A DNA stretch of 64,000 nt, from assembly GCA_964017185.1 (NCBI GenBank), contig OZ024874.1, forward strand, positions 36,556,721-36,620,720. The letters are read 5' to 3'. The stretch comes from Rugalucina vietnamica (Eukaryota; Mollusca; Bivalvia; Lucinida; Lucinidae). Below the pieces are notes generated by a model. It made no database searches, was not told the DNA's origin, and saw nothing but the letters and a program-made list of their open reading frames with translations. The position numbers and the translations under genes were made by a program. The first letter of the stretch is position 1. Every line of letters starts with the position of its first letter. Below are positions 20,525-30,830 of the stretch, piece by piece.

Positions 20525-20856
20525 ATTAGACATTTTTCACTTTTGAACGTAAATGCTGCTGGCGCTTGCGGTTACGACTTTGTGTGTGATGGGCGACGAC
20601 TCGTGAGGGCATATTTGAGATGAAGGCGAGGGGCGATATGAAGAATTACTTAGTCAAAACTACTAACAGCCCACCGGAGGTGTATTAAATGAGACACGCA
20701 AAAAACGAAATTGTCCAAGACGCCTAGCTGAATAGTTCAGTAGGTAGAGAGTAAGACATAGAATCGAAAGGTCCTGGGTTCCAGTCCGGGTAGGACAAAA
20801 ATTATTTTTCCTTTTCTTTGTATCTTCTTTTTTTCGCACCTGTGACATTAAAGCTT
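20525..20856 (+). repeat. Left copy of a ~330-bp repeat with a tRNA-like module downstream
   Basis: Matches the reverse complement of 27,113-27,433 over its whole length: 'tagacatttttcacttttga', 'ctgctggcgcttgcggtta', 'cgactcgtgagggcatattt', 'gaagaattacttagtcaaaa', then a tRNA-like stretch with A-box 'tagttcagtaggtagag' (about 20,733) and B-box 'gggttccagtcc' (about 20,779), then a T-rich stretch to 'gtgacattaaagctt'. Confidence 0.75.
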
Positions 20857-21169
20857 AAAAAATTAAAAAGAAATAAAAAAAAGGAAAAAGTAAAATAAAA
20901 TTTTATCCATTGGCAAATGCAAGAATCACAAAATGCAATGCTGCATTTAATACTAAAATCGTAAGTTTCTGGATTAAACTGTCTAGTGAGAAGGCAGACC
21001 GCATGTATAGGTTTTTTAAAGGTCTTGTTGGAAGCCGAGATATTGATCGTCATTAGAAGAACGGATCAGCGACCGATCCTAACGTCAACATTTATTCCCT
21101 GACTGGCTGGTACAGATAATGTGAATAGGATAAGCTGACCGCCTCTAATGACTAAAAAATACGCAAGCG

Positions 21170-21410
21170 TCCCCCGTGGCCGTGCAGTTCAGAGCGCTGT
21201 TTCATAATCACTTAATCATCTCACCGTTGTGTCTGGTGTGAGTTCGAGACCCACAATGGCCACATGTGAGACAGGCCAAGTTCTGTTTGCGGGTGTGCCA
21301 GGCGGTTTTTCTCGGGGTACTCCCGTTTTCGCCCCACCTACTGTTTGGCGCTTTTCATATGAGCTGAAATAATCTTGAAAGGGACGTAAAACTGAATTTT
21401 AACAAATACA
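21170..21410 (+). mobile_element. tRNA-derived SINE (family with 'ggcggtttttctc' body)
   Basis: The head has an A-box-like 'gtggccgtgcagttcagag' and B-box-like 'gagttcgagaccc'. The body has 'gtgtgccaggcggtttttct' and 'ggggtactcccg', then 'cttgaaagggacgtaaaact' before an AT-rich end. Similar bodies are common in mollusc SINEs. No coding potential. Confidence 0.65.
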
Positions 21411-22934
21411 CAAGACACCAAATCAAAAAGTATAGTCACGGTACATGTTCAGATATATGTGTATTACGTATTAGATGTAAAACTACAGTTTCACACGTGT
21501 GCTATCTCGTGAGCGAACGATGTTTATTTTGTCGATGTCTCGTTTTGAGTCCATTCGACAGTAGGAAGAGCGATGGGGGCAATACCCTACATGTAGCTAC
21601 AATATGCCTAGCCACACAACTGTTTTTGTTAATTGTAGACTTTCAACAGTATTTCTGTCATACCGAGTGCGATGGTTACGATGTAGAAAATTAATTTGGC
21701 AAGACATAAGCTTTCGTTCTGATCCTCATTTATTCTGTGTGATAGTATGCGTGTTGTTTCACCTGGTTGAATTCAAATAAATAAATTAAAATCAAACTTA
21801 CACAATTATATTATTTTCATGAGTTTCTAAAGTGTTTCCGTAGAGGACGCATAGTGTTTCAGTCGCCCCATAGTTTACTTTTGATGTTCCCCATTTTCAC
21901 ATACACGTAGAAGCAATTTTGGACACTACACATTCTGTCAAAGTGCACAAATTATTCATTTGTTTCACAAATAATGGTGTATAAAGTCTTCACATTGACA
22001 CGTATTTTCTTAAGATTATTGCCTCGTGTATTGTCCCTTTTAACAGAATGGACGCTGGTCTTGTTTGGAAAGAGCTAGTAATTTTGTTTTTTATGCCTGT
22101 TGTTAAATTGCTTGTGATGTGTTGCACCGCCATGTCTCTCCCGCCTGGTGTCTATGTTAGGATGGGAAATTTAATTGTATAGATTCTTGGTCATTCTATT
22201 GTTACTTGATTACAGATAAGGGTCTCATTGTGCTCATTTCCGATCATAATGATGCGTTTTTATACAATTTTCGGCCCGTTCAAGATTATTTTAGTTCATA
22301 TGAGACGGGTAAATCAGTAACAGGAGGAAAAGAGGAGAACCCTGAGAAAACGAACTTGCACATCCACAAGCAGAACTTGGTTTTGTGTCACCCTTGATTG
22401 TAAGACTGATCAATTGGGCAGCAACCTAAGGCGAAGAGTTCATTGTCTTGGTGTTGGTAGTTGCCAAAGCGATATTGCTGCGCTGAAGGTTGTTTTAATC
22501 CATTTTATCACATGTTGTGTGATGTTGCATCAATCTTTGTTGTAAGGACTTTGATTGTATCGCAAGCATATACGATGGTGCTGACACTGATAGACAATAC
22601 CCGAATACACATATTCATGTACAGTATACCACGCAGACATTTCACGTGTCCATTTACCGACCTTTTATACAAACGTACCGCCATTCATGATTCTAATATA
22701 TATACATGTAACAGGGGAAATTTAATTGTGTTGTGTTTGGCTATTGAAATTTTGTCCTAGGGCCCATCGACAAAACAAAGATCATAAAATTATTATCAAG
22801 CCGGATCAGTTATCAAACCACATTGCAGCTTGGAAAGCCGAACGCAGTTGGTGTTAAGGGCATGCGTTCTTTTGTCCTTTTTTAACATTTAAAAGTACGA
22901 TTTCTATCATGATAAAGTTTATACTGAACCTATT

Positions 22935-23095
22935 AAGCAAGCCTCTATGGTGCAGTGGTTATTTCACGTGCCTTATAAACCAGAGATGGCAGGTTTGATC
23001 CGGGTCTTCTTGAGTCTGTCGGATGAGACTATAAACTGAGGTCTCGTTTCCATATGACCTTTGCTGTTGGATTAACGCTCAAATCAACAAACCGA
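22935..23095 (+). mobile_element. tRNA-derived SINE, 'gcctc-tggtgcagtgg' family
   Basis: Head 'aagcctctatggtgcagtgg', B-box 'ggtttgatccgggtcttctt', then 'gatgagactataaactgagg', 'tctcgtttccatatgacctt' and 'gctgttggattaacgctc'. The same head and 3' domain occur at 57,861-58,025, and the head alone at 47,197-47,285. Confidence 0.75.
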
Positions 23096-23130
23096 TTCAA
23101 TTTATTATTTATTTGAATTCAGATTGAGTA

Positions 23131-23889
23131 AAGTCCAATTCGCATGTGCCAAAAATACACACGTGTAAATATACTCCGATGTGCAAATTTTACTCGGGGT
23201 AAGTAAATGGCGCATGCGAACGCAAATACACACCGGAGTATATTTACATATGGGTAAATTTACTCCTGGGTCTGATCAGATGCAAATTTTATTTTTACAA
23301 ATACACGCGTGTAAATTTACTATTATGTCCCATGCGAACGCAAAGTAAAATTTACCCATGAGTATTTTTATTTCAAGTCAATATTCTGCTTTTAGAAAAC
23401 GAATTTTCACATTTTTTGTTCCTACCTGATTATATGACAGTTGCTGAAACTGTGGACATTGTTGCTAAATAAGAGTTTATTGCCATTCATAACATTTTAT
23501 ATCATATGGAGTGCAAAGAGCCACACTATTTCTTCATCATTCTTGGTTAGGATTCTTGGGGCATTTTAACAGTAATTCCTTGTAAAAGGATGAAAAAAGG
23601 GAACTGAATAACTGCTAAGGTTATGCCTGACCATTACATGATTCCCCTCTGCTGCCAAAGTCTACATGAACACCTTGAAGCAGCCTCTTCTTGTTTTGCA
23701 AATACAGAAAACTTAAATGAACAGGTTTTAATCCAGAAATGATAAATTTACCCACAAAAATACTCCTGGCGATAAAACCCATGCGAACGCAATTTAAATT
23801 TACTCTCAGGTTGATTTGCACACCGGAGTATAAATACACACCGGAGTATATTTACACGCGTGTATTTTTTGCGCATGCGAATTGGACTT
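23131..23889. mobile_element. ~760-bp inverted-repeat element rich in subterminal GTAAATWTACTCC motifs
   Basis: Left end AAGTCCAATTCGCATGTGCC and right end, read on the minus strand, AAGTCCAATTCGCATGCGCA are inverted. Both continue with AAAAATACAC-CGTGTAAATATACTCC. Beyond the ends, 'cacaccggagtatatttaca', 'catgcgaacgcaa' and 'gtaaatttactc' recur many times on both strands within 250 bp of each end. The centre (about 23,380-23,740) is unique and carries no gene that I can identify. Confidence 0.75.
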
Positions 23890-24069
23890 AAGAAGCTTGT
23901 GTGCTTGTATGCTTGCTCGATTCCGGATGCAAAGATGGATCCGAATGAGTAAGGTTAAGAATGATCAAATGTTGTAGATCTGTCGTCAGCATGTGTAATA
24001 CATGTGCACTAAAACGGTACCCTGTATCATGTCGATATCATTACAAAACCTTATCAAGCAAAATACAGT

Positions 24070-25060
24070 GTGTTTTTTTAAGTTGAAGAAAAAAATGAAA
24101 ATTTTCAGTTCAACAGTTTTGATATTTTCTTATTTGTTCAAAACATAGATTGTGGACACATGATAGAACGAATACTCACAATCTATGTTTTCAGAAGCAT
24201 AGGCAACCTAAGTTGGCCTTGTCTTGTAATAGGTTAATGTAATCCCTGGGTCATATATAGACTTTGTAGATGCTTCATGCCAAGTTTCAAAATCATAGGC
24301 CTTTTGGTTCTGAAGAAGAACAATTTTAAAGGTTTTTCAATTTATAGCCATGGCGGCCATTTTGGTCAAGTTACCTTGACCATTAATACAAACTTTCGTT
24401 CCCCTTCCACGAAGTTTGGCTTTGATCGGCCATGCGGTTGCAGAGAAGATGTTTAAATATTATAGTCATATACATGTATATATCCCCCCAGGCAGGAGCA
24501 GACAACCACCTGGGTCTTAATGTTTTCATAAAAATAAATCTGCCCATTTGTATTATCATAGCAAGTTTCCACCCATTTAATTACATTTAACTAATTTCCC
24601 CATTTAAATGCATGGGCGACCTACATGTAAGTCGATCTTACCGTAAAATAGGTCAAGGTCATCCCAGCGAAATGATTTATACAAACTTTGTAGTGCTTTT
24701 AATATTGTTTGATGCTTCATGCCAAGTTACAAAATCATAGGCCTTCTGGTTCTGGAGAAGAAAAAATTTAACGGTTTTTGCTATTTATAGCCAAGGCGGC
24801 CATCTTGGTCATGTGACCTGGTCCATTTATGCAAATTTCGTTCTCCCTTCCTAAGAATGCTCCGCAAACAGTTTTAACTTTGATTGGCCAAACTGTTTCA
24901 GAGAAGAAGATCATGGTAATTGTTGACAGACGACGACGGACGGACGACGGGGCATGCATCCTATAAGCTCACCTTTTGAGCCGAAGGGCTCATGTGAGCT
25001 AAAACTAGGTATACACCTGCATACTCAAGTTTTGCTTTATAAAAGCGTTGTTCAATGGGG
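24070..25060. mobile_element. 7.2-kb-type MITE split by a hairpin-family insertion
   Basis: 24,120-24,190 contains the inner hairpin (AAAACATAGATTGTGG ... CACAATCTATGTTTT) of the MITE seen at 7166. 25,003-25,060 ('taggtatacacctgc', 'ttgctttataaaagcg', 'ggggtaaacatg') resembles its right arm. The repeat at 24,205-25,000 sits between them, so it probably inserted into the older MITE. Confidence 0.5.
24205..25000 (+). repeat. Hairpin-ended family, copy C (3' part)
   Basis: Two partial units ('ggccttttggttctgaagaa', 'ggcggccattttggtcaag', 'aggtcaaggtcatccc'), the GACGACGGACGG simple repeat and the right-terminal hairpin AGCTCACCTT...ATGTGAGCT (24,966-25,000). The left terminus is absent. Confidence 0.75.
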
Positions 25061-25324
25061 TAAACATGTCACGTGATGAGGATAACAGACCATGCTCGAT
25101 ATTACTTGAAATGTGTCAAAACGTTGTAAGGCGTAGAATAAAAAAAAACTGCACATAAAATTAAAGATCAACTAAATGTTTCAAATCGTAAATCTTGCCA
25201 TGTTTACATGAAAAAAAAATCTGTGTGTTCACGAAAAACATGTGAAATGTAGCTTAACAGAACCAATGTACTTATATACATGCACCAGTATGTTAAAAGT
25301 CACATGGCGATAACAAATAGTTGA

Positions 25325-25450
25325 TAGTTGTTTTCCCACCAACAGTTATCGTCATATGCAGACTGGATCTTGGTTTATAGTGTCACCATAAAGCCATGGG
25401 CAGCTCAGAATTGAACTAGCGATCTCTAGTTATGCACACGAGTGTCAAAA
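25325..25450 (-). mobile_element. Degenerate tRNA-derived SINE
   Basis: Read on the minus strand: a B-box-like 'agttcaattctgagctg', then 'acactataaaccaagatcc', 'gtctgcatatgacg' and 'aactgttggtgggaaaac'. This is the same 3' domain as the SINEs at 22,935 and 57,861. Confidence 0.5.
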
Positions 25451-25758
25451 AATAATATTCTGCACTGGAAGCTGTTTTATTCGCGCCAAGCATTTGTAAG
25501 GCCGACTCGCGTTGAACGCGTAATGTATCTTTAATGGCAATCATGACAGTTGATGATGCGATTATGTAAACATGTCTTGTCAAAGGCCACTTCTGGTTCA
25601 TTGTTCCATTAGAACGAGAAGACAACAATAATCATTGTTACCATTGCATATGATAACATTGTTTACGATTTATATGTTTAATTGCTGTCTGTATTTCTTT
25701 ATTTTTGCATTTTACCAATGCATATACGTTTTAAGTTTTTATTTATTTTTTATTTATT

Positions 25759-25759
<1 letters not shown>

Positions 25760-25795
<36 letters not shown>
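25760..25795. repeat. Poly-T tract
   Basis: More than 30 consecutive T within a TTTA-rich stretch. ORFs spanning it encode phenylalanine runs and are artefacts. Confidence 0.9.
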
Positions 25796-25796
<1 letters not shown>

Positions 25797-25918
25797 TTTT
25801 CTACGCAAGAATATTGTCAAAGATGCGAAAAAAAAATAATTCCAATAAAAATAGGCGTTTCCTACTCGCGCTCAACTTCCTGAGCTAAAGAGTCAGATGC
25901 TCTTATCAAAATCATTTT

Positions 25919-26109
25919 TTATTAAGGCTTTATGTCCCAGTCAACATTTTTTCAGTCATGTCGGGACGGAGCCAACGCTTCCTGGGTTTAACCAGTTAGT
26001 AAGGAGTTAATGTGTCTTGCTCAAGGACACAACACGGCTGGCGCCTGTGGGGATCGAACCCAGGACCTCTCAGGAGTCAGACGCCCTACCACTACGCCAC
26101 CGCGCTCCC
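25919..26109 (-). mobile_element. tRNA-derived SINE, 'GGAGCGCGGTGGCGTAGTGG' family
   Basis: On the minus strand, head 'gagcgcggtggcgtagtgg' with B-box 'gggttcgatccccacaggcg', then 'gtgttgtgtccttgagcaag', 'ggtttaacccaggaagcg', 'ggctccgtcccgacatgact' and 'gttgactgggacataaagcc'. The body is shared with 36,765-36,940. The head boxes are well preserved. Confidence 0.8.
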
Positions 26110-26217
26110 TAATAATTTTGTACCAGTCTTATATCAACTACATGTACGTATTTATTCTCGACATGTGATTTTACGAAGCGACTGACTGAACCACTGCGAC
26201 ATGAAGTCATCTGCGGA

Positions 26218-26256
26218 ACTTGCGTGCGTGCGTGCGTGCGTGTGTGTGTGTGTGCT
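26218..26256. repeat. (GTGC)n/(GT)n microsatellite
   Basis: 'tgcgtgcgtgcgtgcg' followed by a pure GT run. Confidence 0.85.
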
Positions 26257-27112
26257 CGCATAAAGAATATTGTCGTCCTGTTTTAGGGTAAGCAAGATAC
26301 GTTATGAAAAAACGAACTGGATGTTTCTCAGTCTATAAACATTCATTTTCTTAAAAATGATACTGTTTCAGTTTGAAGTTTAATTATACTCGTATTTATT
26401 TGAATTCACCCAGATAAACATCACACATAGTTCAAGAGAATAAAGGAGGATCAGAAAGAAAGCCTTTGACTTGGAAAAAACATCCCAAAAATCGTAATTA
26501 TCGCATTCAAAATGCTGAAATACTGTGGAAGGTCTACAAAACCTCAACTTATTTCTATGTCTATGCAAAATGTAGCTAGGATATCGCACTTATGACTTGC
26601 AGATGATTGTCTAATGGACTCAAAACGAAACATCAACCGTATAAATAACATCAAGATTTCGAGTATCTGTTTGAAGTACATGTATAAACATGCCAAAATA
26701 AATTATGTTCTCTCACGAGACAGCACGTGGAACTGTAGGTCTTACACCTAATAAATATACATATATCTTTACATGTACACTATACAGTGTACTGTTTGAG
26801 TTAGTGCCTACGTCCGCGGAAAACATTTTTAAGTCGTTCAGGGTGGCTATCCTTATCCTAGCCACATTATGCCTGTACAAGCCTTCAGTATATTCATATT
26901 TTCATGTCTCCCAGAAAGAAATATTGACGCGAGGATAGATCAGCTCTTATACCAAAAATACGATCGAGCTCCCAATACAAGAGAAAACATACATGTGGGC
27001 TGCCGTCTCAAACTTCAATTCCTTTACGATTTAAGAATTTAATGAAGTAGGGCATTTCATGATTCTTGCATTTGCCAAAAATATAATCAGTTGATAATAT
27101 ATGTTTTATTTC

Positions 27113-27433
27113 CAAAGCTTTTTTGTCACAAGAGAGACAAATAAAGAAAAGAAAAAAGTGATGCGTCCGGGACTCGAACCCAGCACCTTTCGCTTTCAAT
27201 TCCAAGCACGCTAGCTACTGAGCTACAGAGCTAGACGTCCTACGCTATAGCATTTATTGCATGTCTTATTTAATTCGTCTTCGTCGGGCTATTGGTAGTT
27301 TTGACTAAGTAATTCTTCATATCGTCCCTCGTCTTCGTCTCAAATATGCCCTCACGAGTCGTTCCCCATCACACGGAAAGTCATAACCGCAAGCGCCAGC
27401 AGCAGTTACGTTCAAAAGTGAAAAATGTCTATT
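27113..27433 (-). repeat. Right copy of the ~330-bp repeat with tRNA-like module
   Basis: Inverted partner of 20,525-20,856. Its tRNA-like part is better preserved: A-box 'tagctcagtagctagcg' and B-box 'gggttcgagtcccgg' (27,169-27,183 region on the minus strand). The ~200-bp body lies 5' of the tRNA-like module, the reverse of an ordinary SINE, and both copies share this order. Confidence 0.75.
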
Positions 27434-27573
27434 AAATAAGATACTGCAAAAATGGCGAGTGTAAGAACATCCAAAATTAAGTGACCCACGCTTTAACCCT
27501 ACTATCTCAATCTTCCTTGTAGGTGTGTGTCTGTGCGCGCACGTGTGTGTGTGTAGGGGGGGGGGGGGGCAGT

Positions 27574-27593
27574 GGTTAAAAATGACTGGTGCA
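27574..27593 (-). repeat. Right 20-bp inverted terminus of the ~7.4-kb segment
   Basis: GGTTAAAAATGACTGGTGCA is the exact reverse complement of 20,151-20,170. Confidence 0.65.
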
Positions 27594-27644
27594 CAAATGG
27601 GATTTTAAAACAAATGTGACATTGGGAACTGTGTCAATTTTTAC

Positions 27645-27957
27645 CTAAGGCCAACACATTTTCATAAGCTGCTAGGTCTAATTCACAACTGGATGTTGAT
27701 GGCGTCTCCACATCAGAAGAATTAAAAATAGCACTGACAATTTTCATAAATGAAAATGAACTGTCAATTTTTTGAACACATGAAGAACACAAATATTTAT
27801 CAACAGGATCTACAGAACCAAAAGAATTTCTATTTAATATATAAAACAACTTAGGAATAATTTCTCTTCTGCATTTTGAATTATCTAATTTAAGGAAACG
27901 GTGTGATTTTGAATTTTTACAAATGAAACACAGTTGGTTTGCCTCGTTGGTGGCCAT
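27645..27957 (-). CDS. First coding exon of a ZAD-like zinc-finger protein
   Basis: The ATG at 27,957-27,955 lies in AAAGATGG, a good eukaryotic start context. The frame gives 104 codons plus one nucleotide, then CTTAG and GTAAAAATT, a donor at 27,644-27,643; the 107-codon ORF simply reads into the intron. C10-x2-C13 (CFIC) and C57-x2-C60 (CSSC) form a four-cysteine set with the wide spacing of ZAD-type zinc-binding domains, known mainly in arthropods as dimerisation modules at the N terminus of C2H2 factors. RREIIPKLFYIL and VDKYLCSSCVQKI between and around the pairs also suit such a fold. Downstream exons were not found. Function is inferred only from the cysteine pattern. Confidence 0.6.
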
Positions 27958-28122
27958 CTTTGTTTACGATCCTGTTGTCAAGCACCTGTTTCCATTCTAT
28001 CAGAAATTAATGCGCCGTCAGATTCAAACAACAACAACGACAAGATTTACACTGGTGTCGGCAGTGATCAATATCGGAGAGCAACGGAGGTGTTGGCACT
28101 GTTGGGGAGTTTGCCAAAACCC

Positions 28123-28161
28123 ATGTTCAAACGGCACGTGAATTTCATGATTTGAACATGG
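28123..28161. repeat. Short palindrome
   Basis: CCATGTTCAAA and TTTGAACATGG are perfect inverted 11-mers around a ~17-nt loop, upstream of the zinc-finger exon start. Confidence 0.6.
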
Positions 28162-28246
28162 ATTTTGCTGTTTGAACACGGCTTTCGACCAATCGGAAAC
28201 GGCTTCAAACAGCTATGCGCATAGATATCTATGCAAGAATTAAGGA

Positions 28247-28390
28247 TTGAAATTCCGATTTTAGCTTTCACTGGATGATGAAAAACATTAGACTGTTTTT
28301 TTAATGGCTCTGACGCCCGAAGGGCTTCTCGAAGACATTAAAACAACTAATAATTTCATCATCCAGTGAAAGCTAAAATCTGAATTTCAA
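28247..28390. mobile_element. Foldback MITE with 37-bp arms
   Basis: TTGAAATTC-GATTTTAGC through TTTCACTGGATGATGAAA (28,247-28,283) is mirrored at 28,354-28,390 with about one or two differences. The 70-bp centre contains 'cgcccgaagggc', itself a small hairpin. Confidence 0.8.
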
Positions 28391-28484
28391 TACTTATATT
28401 TACATTTTATATTATCAATCAAGTATCAGATTTTTGTTTGCACATCCCATCGCTCGTTTTCATGTTATTTAAGAAATGAATTTC

Positions 28485-28613
28485 CTTTTTCTGGTGTTCA
28501 TGGAGCTATGAACCGCAGTGGGTCGCGTGCAAAGTGAATGAACCCCGAAGGGGTTCATGTAAGCTTTGCTAGCGACCCACTGCGGTTCATAGCTCCATGA
28601 ACAACAGAAAAAT
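28485..28613. mobile_element. Foldback MITE with a perfect 31-bp arm pair
   Basis: 28,496-28,526 (starts GTTCATGGAGCTATGAACC) and 28,572-28,602 are perfect reverse complements. The palindrome extends outwards with one mismatch to TTTTTCTG/CAGAAAAA, and inwards through GCAAAG/CTTTGC and ATGAACCCC-GAA-GGGGTTCAT, so almost all ~129 nt can pair. The perfect identity implies recent insertion or conversion. Confidence 0.85.
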
Positions 28614-29109
28614 TAAACTCATTGCTTATATTTATACTCATTCTCTCTATCGCTTGTTGAAAAATCACATTAACCGGCGAACAGAGAATCTACATACAGT
28701 GTGTGTTCAAACAGCGGAACGGCGTCGACGTTTACAACGTCCAATCAGATTGGCGAGATTCATGTTTTTTGACGCCAAGTTTGGATTATGTCACGTCGCG
28801 TGACACAATGTTGTTCAGGGAAATATGAACACAGATGAACATCTAATGGTTCATCTAAGGAGGTTTTAGAAAAATGTAAATATTTGACATTAAATCCGAC
28901 TTAATTTTGGAACAGCCAAAACGTCAAATTTTCGCGCTTAATAACGCTTAACGTCACGCCAACAAGAGTAAACAAACAACGTCACTGGCTTGTTTTGACG
29001 TCTCCCCACCAATAGGCGTGGCCTCTAGATCATGTGACTTAATGTTTTTCATTGGGAAATGAAGAAAATCATTAAAGATACTTTCATCTAGGGCGATTGC
29101 AATAAAAAT

Positions 29110-30178
29110 GTAAATATATGGATTTGTTTCTTCTAAAATTTATGATAAACGCGATGACTTTGATTTTAATATAGTAAATTTTCCGTTTTTGGATGGTGAC
29201 GTTCCTCGCCATGTTTCTTATGGTGTATACATTTCGCAACTTATTAGGTTTGCTTGAGTCTGCAATCATGTAGCGGACTTCAACGCGCGAAATAAATGTT
29301 TAACAGCCAAACTTCCACAGTAGGGCTATCGGTATCATAAACTTCGAAAAAAAAACATTTTCTTAATTTTATCGCAGACACTATGAGTTGATTTCCAAAT
29401 TCAATGTTGGGCTAAAGACGCTAAATTCGGAACCAGAATTTTATGGTGACTTGGTTTACAAATTTAAGGAAGGAAGAATTTTTCTTTTCAGTTCGGAAAA
29501 ATTCTAACACGTTAAAGACGTATAGGTTATAACTTGAATGTTATACGACAGTCTGCATGCTTAGTTTTTAACCCAATCATGGTTGATAACTATGTTGCCT
29601 TCTTTAATTGCACGCCGGTGGGCCGGGCGTCAGACTCTATGATGGTCCCGACATAAAGCTATTCATTTTATTTGGTTTGGGCCGGAGCTTCTTGTCTGTT
29701 GCTTGGCCCACCGGGGTTCAACTGGTGTTTTCTTTTGCTCCGGGTTTCAGTAAGTTATTCGGCACACTATGATCTACATCGTCGGGCAGCTTACTGAATC
29801 TGTGACTCCTCGTTTTTGACGGTGGTTATCGTGATTTATTTGTTTGTCCTTGATGAGCCATCGACTAGTTAGAGATTCACCACGAGGACCGAACAACTAA
29901 CTAAATGTTGTGAATCACTGCAGAAGATGAGGATGAAATCAGGCGCCTGTAAAATCGATTTAAGTCCCCAGTAATTTTATATTACTGATCGTTCCAAAGC
30001 GATACTTCTGTTGTGGTTCCATTTGTTTTATGTTTTGGAGTCGAATTACTGTGCTAATTGAACCTTATGTACGTTTTCATATTTTTATTTTAGTTCCGGT
30101 TACTGAGTGGCCGCTTATTGGGAAATAGCTGCTCACTCAGCTTACGATATGTTTTCTAAGTATAAGTGTACACCTAAT
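29110..30178 (+). mobile_element. Degenerate Penelope-like element 3' half, copy 4
   Basis: The plus strand matches the 3' half of the PLE at 34.5-36.5 kb: 'aatttatgataaacgcgatg', 'gtttttggatggtgacgttc', 'gcaacttattaggtttgc', 'ggccgggcgtcagactctat', 'agttagagattcaccacgag' and 'gtggccgcttattggg'. Stops and frameshifts interrupt the RT tail (for example a TGA after 'ttattaggtttgct'). Similarity fades near 30,178, before the full 3' end of the other copies. It is an old, dead copy. Confidence 0.8.
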
Positions 30179-30514
30179 TTAGGTTTTTACCAAGGCACAA
30201 GAATCTTAAGAATCTGTATTACGCGGCTTCGAATATCTTGTCACATAATGCACAAAATATTTGGACCTGCAGAAAAAAGTTGAGAGAGCTTGCAGTTATG
30301 TCAGTCAAAATGTCCCTAACATAATTGTTTTAATAGCATAATACAAGCGGACAAAGAGACGCGTCCACACATTCTAAAATATTTCTTCTACATTTGAACA
30401 GCTGTAAAATATCTGCGAAATACCAGTATCACACACTACGAAACAGACTTTTTTTTAGTTGCTACATTTAGTTGGATGTGAAACAAGTAAGATGTCTGAT
30501 TCTAAAAAATGTTT

Positions 30515-30575
30515 GATTGATTGATTGGGGTTTAACGTCCCACCAACAGCTAAGGTCATATGGAGACGGGTCTAA
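30515..30575 (-). mobile_element. SINE 3' domain fragment
   Basis: On the minus strand 'ccgtctccatatgacctt', 'agctgttggtgggacgttaa', 'accccaatcaatcaatc': the 3' domain shared with the SINEs at 22,935 and 57,861. No tRNA-like head adjoins it. Confidence 0.6.
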
Positions 30576-30830
30576 AGAATGTGTCACACCACTAATGTTG
30601 CAGTGAAAGTTGATACTTTCACTATACGGGAAATAATAACGCTACTATGACATCATATCAAAAAAAGTCGAAATCTTTAAACATTAAAGCAAGACCAATA
30701 TACCGCTGTTTCTTACGGCTATCATAATGATGTCCAAAATCTTGCAGAAATCTGGCATTCCACACGATGAAATAGCATTATTTTTGCGATTTCCAACCCC
30801 GTCGATTTATAACGTTCTATGCATATTATA

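Noticed and set aside
25635..25888. Phenylalanine-rich plus-strand ORFs
   Set aside because: They span the poly-T tract; low-complexity artefact.
27150..27240. Functional tRNA gene on the minus strand
   Set aside because: A- and B-boxes are good, but the arms do not form a regular cloverleaf with a 7-nt anticodon loop, and a second copy lies in a repeat at 20.7 kb.
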